From positions 1 to 64,000 of the forward strand of contig JBAZYZ010000001.1 of assembly GCA_041659085.1 (NCBI GenBank): a stretch of 64,000 nt of DNA. Direction: 5' to 3'. Both the position numbers and the translations under genes were made by a program. A model generated the notes under the pieces. That model was given only the letters and a program-made list of their open reading frames with translations. It did no database searches and was not told the DNA's origin. Origin of the DNA: JBAZYZ01 sp041659085 (GTDB lineage: Bacteria; Patescibacteriota; Minisyncoccia; Phycocordibacterales; VMEP01). This document shows, piece after piece, positions 55,151-64,000 of the stretch. The first letter of the stretch is position 1. Every line of letters starts with the position of its first letter.

Positions 55151-57040
55151 ATGTGCGGTATAGCGGGATATTCAGGGGAGGGGGATACTCTTATTCTAAA
55201 GAAAATGGCGGATACGCTGCGCCATCGTGGGCCTGATGATGAGGGATACTACTCTGATGGACGCGTGGGGTTGGCTCACAGGCGTCTTTCCATTATAGAT
55301 TTAAGCCCCGCCGGACATCAGCCGATGACGGTGGAAAAAGGAGATATCCAGGTTGTTTTCAATGGGGAGATTTATAATTTTGGGGATTTAAGGAAGGGCC
55401 TTGAGTCTCGACATAAGTTTACGGGCCATTCAGATACTGAAGTCATAGCTCATCTGTACGAAGAAACCGGCGAAAAAGTCTTTTCAAAAATAGACGGGAT
55501 GTTCGCGATTGCCATTTATGACAAAACCCGCAGTAAACTTTTTTTGGCGCGAGACCGCATGGGCAAGAAGCCGCTTTATTACGGAATATTTGACGGTACC
55601 CTGATCTTTGGATCCGAATTGAAAGCTCTGATGGTTCATCCGAAATTTGAAAAAGAGCTTGATATAGTTTCCTTAAACAAATATCTCCAATACGAATACA
55701 TACCGACACCCCATACCATGTTTAAAAATGTCTGGAAGCTTGAGCCTGGACACTATGCTTCGTATGACGGCACAGTACTTACTAAGACTAAATTTTGGGA
55801 GATATCTTTCGTGGGGAAAGAAATAGAAGCTCCTTCGCTTAAGGATTCACTCGAGCGTCTGGACACGCTGCTTTATAATGCCGTGAAAAAACGCATGGTA
55901 AGCGATGTTCCGCTTGGCATTTTTCTGAGCGGCGGGATTGATTCAAGCACCATCGCTTATTACGCGCAAAGAATAGCCCGCGAAAACGGAGCAAAACCGG
56001 TTAAAACATTTTCCATAGGCTTCAGCGAAGGCAGTTTTGACGAATCCGCTTATGCTCGTCAGGTATCAAAATATTTGGGTACCGAGCACGAGGAGAAGAT
56101 TCTAAGCGCCAAGGATTCACTCTCACTTATACCGGACATAGCGGATTTTCTGGACGAGCCCCTTGCCGACGCGTCTATTATTCCGACTTATTTGCTCTCG
56201 CGCTTTACGCGTGAACACGTGACGGTTGCTTTAGGCGGCGACGGGGGAGACGAGCTCTTGTGCGGTTACGATACGTTTCTTGCTCACAGGCTTGCGGATA
56301 TTTACGAAAAAATTCCCGAGTTTATGCGAAAGGATATTTTTGAAAAACTGATTCCGCTTCTGCCGGTTTCGCAAAGAAATATGAGCTTTGATTTCAAGGC
56401 AAAGAAATTTATCGCCGGTTTTTACGGTGATAAAAAATATCGCAATCAGAGATGGCTGGGTGCTTTTGATAAGTCAGAGCGCGCAGAGCTTTTTTCGAGT
56501 GAGGTTTGGAGAGGGCTTGAGGGGGCTAATGAGTTTGATGACATAGATCGCTACTTGGCGGAATGTCCGAGCGATGATTACTATAACCAGCTTATGTTTA
56601 TGTATCTCCGCACCTATATGATGGACGATATTTTAGTGAAGGTTGACCGGGCCAGTATGTACAACTCTCTTGAGGTGCGCGCGCCGTTTCTGGACACGGA
56701 GGTTGTTAATTTTCTCGTCAAACAACCCCTGTCATTTAAGTTGCGCGGTCTTACTACCAAGTATCTTCTGAAGCAACTCATGGAAGATAAGTTACCTAGT
56801 GAAATAGTGTATCGCAATAAAAAAGGTTTTGGGATACCGCTTACAGAGTGGCTCAAAGGGGAGTTGAAACCTCTTGTTAAAGAGACATTAAGCGAGGAAA
56901 GCATTAAAAATCAAGGTTTGTTTAATATGGAGTATATTGATAAGCTTAAAAAAGAACACTTCTCCGGCCAGAAGGACAACAGGAAACAGTTATGGGCGCT
57001 CATGGTTTTCTCCTTATGGCACAAAAAGTGGATGGAATAA
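55151..57040 (+). CDS. asnB: Asparagine synthase (glutamine-hydrolysing), AsnB type
   Basis: 629 residues. The N-terminal glutaminase has the catalytic Cys2 in MCGIAGYSGEG, then RHRGPDDEGYY, GLAHRRLSIIDLSPAGHQP, VVFNGEIYNFGDLR and HSDTEVIAHLYEE. The synthetase domain has VPLGIFLSGGIDSSTIAYYA (PPi loop SGGIDSS), GGDGGDELLCGYDTF and VDRASMYNSLEVRAPFLDTE. In glycan clusters AsnB-like enzymes often amidate uronic acids or amino sugars rather than make free Asn; which applies here is unknown. Confidence 0.93.
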   Translation: MCGIAGYSGEGDTLILKKMADTLRHRGPDDEGYYSDGRVGLAHRRLSIIDLSPAGHQPMTVEKGDIQVVFNGEIYNFGDLRKGLESRHKFTGHSDTEVIAHLYEETGEKVFSKIDGMFAIAIYDKTRSKLFLARDRMGKKPLYYGIFDGTLIFGSELKALMVHPKFEKELDIVSLNKYLQYEYIPTPHTMFKNVWKLEPGHYASYDGTVLTKTKFWEISFVGKEIEAPSLKDSLERLDTLLYNAVKKRMVSDVPLGIFLSGGIDSSTIAYYAQRIARENGAKPVKTFSIGFSEGSFDESAYARQVSKYLGTEHEEKILSAKDSLSLIPDIADFLDEPLADASIIPTYLLSRFTREHVTVALGGDGGDELLCGYDTFLAHRLADIYEKIPEFMRKDIFEKLIPLLPVSQRNMSFDFKAKKFIAGFYGDKKYRNQRWLGAFDKSERAELFSSEVWRGLEGANEFDDIDRYLAECPSDDYYNQLMFMYLRTYMMDDILVKVDRASMYNSLEVRAPFLDTEVVNFLVKQPLSFKLRGLTTKYLLKQLMEDKLPSEIVYRNKKGFGIPLTEWLKGELKPLVKETLSEESIKNQGLFNMEYIDKLKKEHFSGQKDNRKQLWALMVFSLWHKKWME

Positions 57041-57051
57041 TTACGAACATT

Positions 57052-57624
57052 ATGAAAGAAAATATGAAAAAATTGAATCTCGGATGCGGAGTTTCCAGAA
57101 AAGAAGGGTACGTAAATATTGATTGGCAAAAAGAGACCAATCCTGACGTTGTGCATAATTTGAATGTTTTCCCCTATCCTTTTCCTGACGATTTTTTTGA
57201 TTCCATTGAGGCCTCTCATATACTTGAACATTTAAACAGTCCGTTTGATGTTATGAGGGAGTTGCGCAGGATTTTAAAAAAGGGAGGATCTTTGTATATT
57301 AAAGTTCCTCATTTCAGCCGCGGATTTACTCACGCGGAGCACACCCACGGATTTGATGTTACTTTTCCTCTTTATTTCAACAAAAATTTTACCAAATCGG
57401 GATTTTTCGGTGTCGAATTTGATTTAGACATGATGAAACTCCACTGGCTGGCGTTTTTCCATCTGATGCCGTATATGGGCTATGGCAGTACCACTATATT
57501 TATATTGAGGATAATGAATTCCGTCGTCTCTTTTTTTGCGAATCTTTCCCCGGCCTTTGCGAGCAGAATTTGGTGCTTTTGGGTCGGCGGTTTTGATGAG
57601 GTGGAATTCTGGTTCCATAAGTAA
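57052..57624 (+). CDS. SAM-dependent methyltransferase
   Basis: 190 residues. Motif I is KKLNLGCGVSRKEGYVNIDW; DSIEASHILEHLNSPFDVMR and LRRILKKGGSLYIKVPHFSR follow. The short size and C-terminal hydrophobic segment (IFILRIMNSVVSFFANLSP) suggest a membrane-associated sugar/lipid methyltransferase. ATG 57052 lies 11 nt after asnB; ATG 57064 (MKKLNLGCG) is an alternative. Confidence 0.83.
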   Translation: MKENMKKLNLGCGVSRKEGYVNIDWQKETNPDVVHNLNVFPYPFPDDFFDSIEASHILEHLNSPFDVMRELRRILKKGGSLYIKVPHFSRGFTHAEHTHGFDVTFPLYFNKNFTKSGFFGVEFDLDMMKLHWLAFFHLMPYMGYGSTTIFILRIMNSVVSFFANLSPAFASRIWCFWVGGFDEVEFWFHK

Positions 57625-57627
57625 AAT
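57622..57627 (+). promoter_or_regulatory. -10 box, leaderless start of the 57634 gene
   Basis: TAAAAT ends 6 nt before ATG 57634 and overlaps the preceding stop codon. No clear -35. Confidence 0.4.
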
Positions 57628-57633
57628 ATCCCC

Positions 57634-59610
57634 ATGGTTTTTATTGCTGTAAAACTATTTCTGTTTTTATTTGCAGTCATTTCTTTTGGCTATTTGGCGA
57701 GTTTTCTTTTTTTGAAAGAAAGAAAAATTTCCACCCTTATTCCGTTCTCTGTCCTTATCGGCGTAAGCGGATATGTATTTTTCGTCAACACATTTTCTTA
57801 TTTTGTCGGAGTTAAGGAGGTTGTGTGGCTGGTATTACTACTATTTGTACTGTTTATTTTTTATCAAATTTACGCAAAGGGGATAGGGGGATTTCGTCCG
57901 GAAATTGATTTAACAGGGAAAGAGTCTAAAATTCTTTTTAGTCTGGCAATAATAATTTCAATAACATCGGGGATTGTCGCCTTAAGAGCCCTTGACCCGG
58001 ACGGATACGTTCATTTGACATTTTCCTCAACTATAAGTGAAGGGAATTTCCCTCTTATGAATCCGGTAGATCCAGACACGCTTATTCCGTATCACTACGC
58101 GCCGGATTTGCTTTCTGCCGCGATGCATAGAGTAACCGGCGTCTCGCTATTGTGGGGTTACAATATTCAGACTTTCTTCTTTAGCGGCCTGACTTTTTTA
58201 CTCGCTTTTATTTTGGCTTTTTATGTGACCGGAAGATTTTACACTTCAATAATTGCGTCTTTGTTTTTCTTCTTTGGAGCGGGGGCTCTTTTTTTGAATA
58301 TTACACACGGATTTTCTCCCCTCTATCACAAGTATATTTTGGGTGAAAACGCAGTTGGCGCATGGAAATTTGTGGCCGAGATGCTTTGGCCTAAGATAAA
58401 TAATTTTTATACTTATGCAATTAGAAATTACACAACGGTTATGGGCACGCCGATAATGCTTTCTGTCATATACTTATATTTTAAATTCATTGATGAAGGC
58501 AAAACTCAAATCAAAAAAATAATTATTGCAGGACTCCTTCTCGGTTTTTTGGCATTAAGCCTGGAAACAAATTTTGTTATACTGTCGTTCGTTTTAGGGC
58601 TATCCCTGCTCTATAAAATCTATTTGTTGTCTTGCAATAAGAACGATGATTTGAGAGAAAGGTATCTCAATGGCGTAAAAGTAATAGTCCTTGTTTTGTT
58701 CATAGGTTCGGCAGTTGCGTATATGCAGGGAGGGGTTATAACCGCTTCTTTGAAGAGCGATAAAGGTGTCGTTGCCGGCCAAAGCTCCGGAGTTGGTGGG
58801 CGGCAGAGTTTTGTCTTGAATGGCAACCCTTCAGAACTTATAATTTCGCGTCAGGGAGAAGACAAGGTTCCAATATTTAGTTTGACCTTTTTAAAAGAAT
58901 TCGGCCTTACTCTTATTTTGTTTCCGTTGGCAGTTTTTGTTTTCAGGAGAGATAAAAAAATATTATTTTTATCGTCAGTCGGCCTGACAGCTTTTTTGAT
59001 TCCAATTTTCGTTATCTACGCTTCTTGGCCAGGGGAATTGGCCAGGGTATTTGTTGTATCTACTACAATTTTTTCTTTTGTTTCCGCTCTTTTTATCTGT
59101 CTTCTCTACGGTAAGTATAAAGAAAACATAAAAATTAAATCTATTTTGATTACCATCTCTTTGATGGTAATATTTGGTGGACTTTCTTTCCAATTAGTTT
59201 CTATGGTTACCCCGTACAGTAATTTTGGCAAGATTAGAGTTCCTTTTGCGGCGAGTCTTCCCGCGCTTTCTGATACTGACAGCAGGGTTTATGAATGGGT
59301 ACGCGCCAATACAGTCAATTCATCCAGGTTTTTCCCCTACAATCAAAGATTAATAATTGAGACGGGCAGAATGTCTCCAAGCGATATCGTTGGATTTGTC
59401 CCGAAGTATAAAATTCCGATTTACAAAGATATTGCTGATAATTGCGGGACAGATTCAATAAAGAAACTGGGAATAAATTATTTTGTCTTGTCTCCGGGCG
59501 GTTTTTCCAAGGAAAGTTTTCTAGGCAAATGTTCCTCACTTAATTCCGGTTTAGTTTTTAGCGTTAAGGAGGGCGGGGATTATCGGGAGATTTACCAGAT
59601 AAAGAATTAA
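57634..59610 (+). CDS. Large multi-span membrane protein, GT-C-like
   Basis: 658 residues with about twelve hydrophobic helices, starting VFIAVKLFLFLFAVISFGYL. After the fourth helix an acidic exoplasmic loop RALDPDGYVHLTFSSTISEG and DPDTLIPYHYAPDLLSAAMH resembles the D(E/D)-containing first loop of GT-C glycosyltransferases; a C-terminal soluble part contains DSRVYEWVRANTVNSSRFFP. It might transfer polyprenyl-linked sugars outside the membrane, in line with the GtrA/GtrB pair. Family not recognised; the GT-C assignment is an inference. Confidence 0.65.
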   Translation: MVFIAVKLFLFLFAVISFGYLASFLFLKERKISTLIPFSVLIGVSGYVFFVNTFSYFVGVKEVVWLVLLLFVLFIFYQIYAKGIGGFRPEIDLTGKESKILFSLAIIISITSGIVALRALDPDGYVHLTFSSTISEGNFPLMNPVDPDTLIPYHYAPDLLSAAMHRVTGVSLLWGYNIQTFFFSGLTFLLAFILAFYVTGRFYTSIIASLFFFFGAGALFLNITHGFSPLYHKYILGENAVGAWKFVAEMLWPKINNFYTYAIRNYTTVMGTPIMLSVIYLYFKFIDEGKTQIKKIIIAGLLLGFLALSLETNFVILSFVLGLSLLYKIYLLSCNKNDDLRERYLNGVKVIVLVLFIGSAVAYMQGGVITASLKSDKGVVAGQSSGVGGRQSFVLNGNPSELIISRQGEDKVPIFSLTFLKEFGLTLILFPLAVFVFRRDKKILFLSSVGLTAFLIPIFVIYASWPGELARVFVVSTTIFSFVSALFICLLYGKYKENIKIKSILITISLMVIFGGLSFQLVSMVTPYSNFGKIRVPFAASLPALSDTDSRVYEWVRANTVNSSRFFPYNQRLIIETGRMSPSDIVGFVPKYKIPIYKDIADNCGTDSIKKLGINYFVLSPGGFSKESFLGKCSSLNSGLVFSVKEGGDYREIYQIKN

Positions 59611-59619
59611 GTAATTGCT

Positions 59620-60459
59620 ATGAATAGCTCTAATGAAATAGTCCAGGACAAAAAAACGGCTGACGCCTTCGCCAACTCGTGGAACAATTTACCGTCAGGT
59701 TCTATTTATACGGAAGATCAGTTTACCGACTGGATGATGCCCTTGGAAAGGAAAGACATTGAGGGTAAAAGAGTATTGGAGCTCGGTTGTGGTAATGGGA
59801 GCCTGATGTCTCATATGGTCAGTTGGAATCCCTCATACCTTGAAGGAGTTGATTTGGGGGATTCGGTCTTGTCCGCGGAAAGTAATTTGAGGAAAACAAA
59901 TTATAAGAATTGGAAAGTTACTAAAGGTGACCTCACTGAATATAGAAGCGCGGGATTTGATGTAGTCTATTGCATCGGAGTTATCCATCATCTGAAAGTC
60001 CCTGAGAAAGGTTTTGAGTCGGTTATTAAAAATACAAAAAGGGGAGGACGGTTTCATGTGTGGGTATATGCCAGAGAGGGGAATAGCATTATTGTTTATT
60101 TTGTGGACCCAATCAGAAAGGTTGTGTCCCATCTGCCATGGTGGTTTACGAAATATTTTGTCGCAACCCCTCTCGTTGTTCCTTATTACTTATACGCTAA
60201 GTTCCTGTCGCTGTTTAAAAGGAATTCGTTGTTGGAGAAATTACCTCTTTACGAATACAGTCTGTGGATATCAAAGAGAGAATTCGCTTTTTTTAGGCAT
60301 GTCGCCTTTGACCAGCTTGTTACTCCGCAGACCGCTTATATAAAGAAAGAGGTAATAGAGAGTTGGCTCAATTCATGTTCGGGAATAGATAAGACAAGCA
60401 CGTATATAATTATGAGAAATGGCAATTCATGGAAATTCGGTGGCAGAGTAAAAATATGA
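59620..60459 (+). CDS. SAM-dependent methyltransferase
   Basis: 279 residues. Motif I GKRVLELGCGNGSLMSHMV, then LEGVDLGDSVLSAESNLRKT, FDVVYCIGVIHHLKVPEKGF and 'RGGRFHVWVYAREGNSIIVY' with a long C-terminal hydrophobic/helical cap. Methyltransf_11-type. Its stop overlaps the next ATG (ATGA). Confidence 0.85.
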   Translation: MNSSNEIVQDKKTADAFANSWNNLPSGSIYTEDQFTDWMMPLERKDIEGKRVLELGCGNGSLMSHMVSWNPSYLEGVDLGDSVLSAESNLRKTNYKNWKVTKGDLTEYRSAGFDVVYCIGVIHHLKVPEKGFESVIKNTKRGGRFHVWVYAREGNSIIVYFVDPIRKVVSHLPWWFTKYFVATPLVVPYYLYAKFLSLFKRNSLLEKLPLYEYSLWISKREFAFFRHVAFDQLVTPQTAYIKKEVIESWLNSCSGIDKTSTYIIMRNGNSWKFGGRVKI

Positions 60460-61604
60460 AAATTTTACTTATAAATTATGAATTTCCTCCGCTTGGAGGC
60501 GGCGCAGGTAATGCAACAAAAAATATTGCGCGGGAGATGTCTTCCCTAGGCCATTCCGTGTTTGTAATCTCAACTTGGTTCAGTGGATTACCGGAAGAAG
60601 AAGTGACAGATGGTTATACGATATTAAGAGTTCATTCCTTAAGAAAGAAAGAGGACAGGTCAAATATTTTTGAGATGTTTGATTTTGTCCGGAAAGTTAT
60701 CGGAGAGAAGGATAAATTCGTCAAAAATTTTAAGCCAGACGTAATTATATCCTTTTTTGCCATACCAACCGGAATCATCGCATACTATTTTAAAAAGAAG
60801 TATGGCATACCATATATTTTATCTTTGCGTGGAGGGGATGTTCCCGGTTTTTTACCCATAAATTTAAGGTATTACCATACTATATCTTATCCGATTACCA
60901 ATTTAATTTGGGAAAATTCCTCCGGTATTGTTGCAAACAGTAAAGGATTGCAAAAATTGGCGGAGAAAACGTCGTTAAGGTTTAATAAAAAAGTGGAGTA
61001 TATCTCAAATGGAGTTAATACTGAGGAATTCTTTCCGGATTTGAATAAAAAAGATCCAGAAACACTTAATGTTATTTTTGTCGGACGCCTGACGGAGCAG
61101 AAGGGAGTCATATTTTTGATCAAGGCCATCGAGCGGCTTATAAAGGAAGATAAAAGCCTGAGAGGGGTTTTAAAATGTGATATCATTGGAGACGGTCCGC
61201 TGAGAAAAAGCCTTGAAATTGAAGCAGAGAATAGGGATTTACAGGATAACATTAAGTTTTACGGCTGGATTCATCGGGAAGAATTGTTGTTTTATTATCA
61301 AAAAGCCGATGTTTTTGTTCTGCCTTCATATGATGAAGGGATGCCCAATGTGATACTGGAGGCAATTGCTTCCGGGTTGGCTATTATCGCCACAGATATT
61401 GCCGGCAACGAGGAGTTGGTTTCAGACGGCGTAAACGGCTTTCTTTATAAGGAGCAATCTGATTTACAAGGTTTGATTGATAAATTCATAAAGAATCATG
61501 GTTTAAAGCATCAATTCGGAGCCTCTTCTCTTGAAAAGGCTCGGGAGTTTTCTTGGAAGTCAGTATCTGAAAAGTACATAGATATATGTCAAAAAATAAA
61601 ATAG
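60456..61604 (+). CDS. GT4-family glycosyltransferase
   Basis: 382 residues. Start ILLINYEFPPLGGGAGNATK, then 'PDVIISFFAIPTGIIAYYFK', ILSLRGGDVPGFLP, the donor domain VIFVGRLTEQKGVIFLIKAI, DIIGDGPLRKSLEIEAENRD and PSYDEGMPNVILEAIASGLA (E-x7-E). ATG 60456 overlaps the preceding stop; the 9-codon upstream extension lies in the methyltransferase gene. Confidence 0.9.
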   Translation: MKILLINYEFPPLGGGAGNATKNIAREMSSLGHSVFVISTWFSGLPEEEVTDGYTILRVHSLRKKEDRSNIFEMFDFVRKVIGEKDKFVKNFKPDVIISFFAIPTGIIAYYFKKKYGIPYILSLRGGDVPGFLPINLRYYHTISYPITNLIWENSSGIVANSKGLQKLAEKTSLRFNKKVEYISNGVNTEEFFPDLNKKDPETLNVIFVGRLTEQKGVIFLIKAIERLIKEDKSLRGVLKCDIIGDGPLRKSLEIEAENRDLQDNIKFYGWIHREELLFYYQKADVFVLPSYDEGMPNVILEAIASGLAIIATDIAGNEELVSDGVNGFLYKEQSDLQGLIDKFIKNHGLKHQFGASSLEKAREFSWKSVSEKYIDICQKIK

Positions 61605-62332
61605 ACAATAAAAAAATCTATGATGACAATTGGGCAGATTGGGTTGATATGAAAATTTATGGTCCGGCCAGCCGCTGGCTACGCGGGCTAATAGGAGAAC
61701 ATCTCTGTTTGATTAATACGGAAAATATAAGTTCCGTTTTGGATGTCGGGTCGGGAGAGGGGACCATTACATATTACATAGCTAAGCATTTTCCGGAAGC
61801 TGAGGTGACTGGCATAGATTTTTCCCAGTCTGGCATCAATTGTGCCTCCGAAGCTTATAATTTGCCGAATCTAGATTTTATCCAAGATGAAGACTCCACT
61901 CATCTGAAAAATAAATATGATTTAGTCGCAGCTTACGAAGTTTTAGAGCATGTTGAGGACTGGGAAGGTTTGTTGGGGAGGATGGCAGACGCGTCGAATA
62001 AATATATAATGCTGTCGTTTCCGGTTGGAAGAATGAGGTCGTTTGAGAAGATAGTAGGTCATTTGAGAAACTTTAAAAAAGGAGAAGTGGAGAATTTTTT
62101 GAGCGGAAAAGGTTTCAGGCCGGTTAATATTTTTTATGCGGGATTCCCATTCTATAACCCTGTTTACAGAGAGCTTTGTAATTTGACAAACTCCGCCGGG
62201 AATTCGTTTACCAAGGGTAAATACGGCTGGGGTCAGAAAATAACTGCATCTGTTTTTTATTTTTTATTCAGGTATTGTTCAACGAAATATTTTTTAGGCA
62301 ACCAGTTTTGCGGCTTATTTGAGCGTATATGA
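61586..62332 (+). CDS. SAM-dependent methyltransferase
   Basis: 248 residues. VLDVGSGEGTITYYIAKHF (motif I), EVTGIDFSQSGINCASEAYN, YDLVAAYEVLEHVEDWEGLL and 'NKYIMLSFPVGRMRSFEKIV' make a class I fold. It overlaps the previous gene by 19 nt and the next by 4 nt (ATGA). Confidence 0.85.
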   Translation: MSKNKIDNKKIYDDNWADWVDMKIYGPASRWLRGLIGEHLCLINTENISSVLDVGSGEGTITYYIAKHFPEAEVTGIDFSQSGINCASEAYNLPNLDFIQDEDSTHLKNKYDLVAAYEVLEHVEDWEGLLGRMADASNKYIMLSFPVGRMRSFEKIVGHLRNFKKGEVENFLSGKGFRPVNIFYAGFPFYNPVYRELCNLTNSAGNSFTKGKYGWGQKITASVFYFLFRYCSTKYFLGNQFCGLFERI

Positions 62333-63204
62333 CAATAACACCGGAGATCTACAAACGTGTTCTGGATATTTACGGCAATTATTATGAGCCCATTACTGGC
62401 ATATTACCCCAGAAGTTAACAGACGACGTTCTCTCTTTTAAAAAACCAATCGAGCAGATTGCTGTCATAGAAAGATATTCGGGCTCCATTAAAGGTAAGA
62501 AATTATTGGAGGTCGGATCAGGCTTTGGAATATTTGTTGTTACCGCAAGGCAGAACGGTATTGAGGCTTACGGTGTAGAGCCCGATTCCGAGGGATTTAA
62601 CGGATCATATGAATTATCCCAGGAGATACTCAGTTTGAACGAAATTGACCCAGGGGTGATAACAAGCGGTATCGGAGAGGCGTTACCGCTCCCGGACCAT
62701 TCGTTTGACGTCGTTTACTCAACAAATGTCCTAGAGCATGTCTCAAACCCGAGAGCTTTTTTGGGAGAGGCTATTCGCGTCTGTAAACCCGGGGGGTTTA
62801 TACAAATTGTTGTCCCTAACTATGGTTCGTTTTATGACGGACATTATTCATGTTTCTACGTTCCTTATCAGCCCAAATGGTTGTGGAAAATATTTATTAA
62901 GTTATTCCACAAAAAAGACATCTCGTATATTGATACCCTGCGCACGGAAATAAATTATTTCGCGATGCTAAAATGGCTGAAGCCGTACGTAAGGAGCGGG
63001 GCAGTATCTATTTTAGGTATGGGCGAAGATATTTTTAGAGAGAGGATGGATAGTGTAGATTTTTCCGCTTGGGCCGGGCTGGAAAAAGTAAAAAACTGGC
63101 TAGCTCTTGTCCATAAGTTCAGGATTACAGAATTAGTAATATGGTTGCTCTTGGCTACAAAATCGTACTCTCCCTTGATTGTTACTATCCGCAAGAATAA
63201 ATAG
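62329..63204 (+). CDS. SAM-dependent methyltransferase
   Basis: 291 residues. GKKLLEVGSGFGIFVVTARQ (motif I), AYGVEPDSEGFNGSYELSQE, FDVVYSTNVLEHVSNPRAFL and VCKPGGFIQIVVPNYGSFYD; the FDVVYSTNVLEHV segment is typical of methyltransf_11. A C-terminal helix segment may bind the membrane. It begins in the stop of the previous gene and is followed by the flippase-like gene after 14 nt. Confidence 0.86.
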   Translation: MTITPEIYKRVLDIYGNYYEPITGILPQKLTDDVLSFKKPIEQIAVIERYSGSIKGKKLLEVGSGFGIFVVTARQNGIEAYGVEPDSEGFNGSYELSQEILSLNEIDPGVITSGIGEALPLPDHSFDVVYSTNVLEHVSNPRAFLGEAIRVCKPGGFIQIVVPNYGSFYDGHYSCFYVPYQPKWLWKIFIKLFHKKDISYIDTLRTEINYFAMLKWLKPYVRSGAVSILGMGEDIFRERMDSVDFSAWAGLEKVKNWLALVHKFRITELVIWLLLATKSYSPLIVTIRKNK

Positions 63205-63218
63205 AAGTTCCAATACCT

Positions 63219-64000
63219 ATGGATAAAAATATTAAATGGCAAAAGACAGGCAAGATTCTTAAGATTTTATTTTCACTTTTTCTGTTTGTGTGCGTCATCC
63301 TCGTCTTAAAGATAAATCTGCCCTCCGTACTTGTCTTCATAAAGAATATTCCGGTTGTTTATATTTTTTCAGCGCTGTTGGTTTATTTGCTCGCCGTTTT
63401 TGTGGCATCAATTAAATGGAGGTTGTTCCTCCCCAATTATTCAATAAGGCGAATTCTAAGATATACATTTGTCGGACAATTCTACTCTGTTATTTTACCC
63501 GGGCAGTTTGTTGGGGAGGCGGCTAAGGCCTATCGCCTTGGGGCCGTGAACAAAAATTTGGAAGAGGTTGGCGCGTCCGTCTTATTGGATAAGGCCACAG
63601 GTATATTGGGCATACTTATCGTCGCTTTTGTAGGAATTGTCTTTACTGGATCGTTTCTTCCTCCAGCCTTGCTCTATATTATCTTGTTCGGATTAATTAT
63701 ATGTGTATTGGTTTTGTTATTGCTCCGCAGGGAAGAAGTATATGTGTTTGTACACCGAAAGATATTGTCAGCAGAAGACAGACATCTTGCGCTGAATAGT
63801 TTTTTGCGTTTCATTCGTATTTTTGTTGAACATTGGCACGAATATTCAAGAAGGACAGGCAGACTATTGCTTAGCGTATTTGCCGGGGTAATATACCAGC
63901 TCTTGATAGTTGCTTTAATTGCCATTCTGGCTTCAGGGTTAAATATTTATCTTTCGTTTTTTGACTGGTCGTGGATATTCGGCATTGTGTCTGTCTCAGT
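63219..64000 (+). CDS. LPG_synthase_TM / UPF0104-like membrane protein, 3' end outside window
   Basis: 260 codons are visible and the frame is open at the right edge. After a basic start (MDKNIKWQKTGKI) there are at least six transmembrane helices (ILKILFSLFLFVCVILVLKI first), and the family segment FVGQFYSVILPGQFVGEAAK followed by AYRLGAVNKNLEEVGASVLL with DKATGILGIL matches the lysylphosphatidylglycerol synthase TM / UPF0104 group, whose members flip or synthesise lipids or lipid-linked glycans. Placed at the end of a glycan cluster, a flippase-like role is plausible. Confidence 0.8.
   Translation, partial: MDKNIKWQKTGKILKILFSLFLFVCVILVLKINLPSVLVFIKNIPVVYIFSALLVYLLAVFVASIKWRLFLPNYSIRRILRYTFVGQFYSVILPGQFVGEAAKAYRLGAVNKNLEEVGASVLLDKATGILGILIVAFVGIVFTGSFLPPALLYIILFGLIICVLVLLLLRREEVYVFVHRKILSAEDRHLALNSFLRFIRIFVEHWHEYSRRTGRLLLSVFAGVIYQLLIVALIAILASGLNIYLSFFDWSWIFGIVSVS

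Overview
The window looks like a stretch of chromosome from a Candidate Phyla Radiation (Patescibacteria, probably Parcubacteria-like) bacterium. The evidence is indirect: many compact overlapping genes, large Thr/Ser/Gly-rich surface proteins with Ig-like, PKD and lamin-tail domains, a RAYT (REP-associated tyrosine) transposase, a group I intron in the 23S rRNA, a 16S rRNA gene unlinked from 23S-5S, a divergent 16S with mismatches to universal primers, and TraG/HerA-type ATPases. TGA acts as a stop throughout, so the standard bacterial code applies.

Layout. 1-9500: end of a giant surface protein, a RAYT transposase with palindromic REP-like repeats, a TPR protein, small membrane proteins, and a 1047-residue secreted lipase-like/Ig/lamin-tail protein. 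9500-13000: rplJ-rplL behind a structured L10-type leader, a small Cys-rich protein, a winged-helix regulator and an MscS-like channel. 13200-17900: 23S rRNA (with a 546-nt group I intron), tRNA-Ala, tRNA-Met, tRNA-Pro and 5S rRNA. 17900-26500: a surface protein, rodA, sugar-polymer genes (GT4, polyprenyl-phosphate sugar transferase, epimerase, PAP2 phosphatase) and secDF. 26650-28800: 16S rRNA with its own promoter and terminator. 28900-38900: small orphan genes, tRNA-Ile, tRNA-Leu, folD, murD, a serine hydrolase, murC, rsmI, a DUF4015-type glycosidase and a secreted Ala-rich protein. 39000-43700: a TraG/VirD4-like ATPase, a lamin-tail/PKD anchored protein and an SDR. 43700-64000: a long co-oriented surface-glycan cluster with three UDP-sugar enzymes (UDP-glucose dehydrogenase, UDP-glucuronate 4-epimerase, ArnA-C-like decarboxylase), eight or nine glycosyltransferases, six SAM methyltransferases, GtrA, AsnB and a flippase-like membrane protein at the right edge.

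The most interesting signal is in translation initiation. The 16S gene is otherwise well formed, but after helix 45 and the conserved GGAT the anti-Shine-Dalgarno CCUCC is replaced by TAATTC. Consistent with this, about ten genes carry a -10 hexamer ending 6-7 nt before the ATG (predicted leaderless mRNAs), five of them with a matching -35. Yet a separate set of small orphan genes, most with a recognisable promoter and terminator of their own, has clear AGGAG-type motifs at normal spacing. Other notable points are a seven-copy dispersed inverted-repeat family in intergenic DNA, in-frame palindromes inside coding genes, and a three-way-junction RNA immediately upstream of rplJ. All calls rest on reading the sequence; no database search was run.
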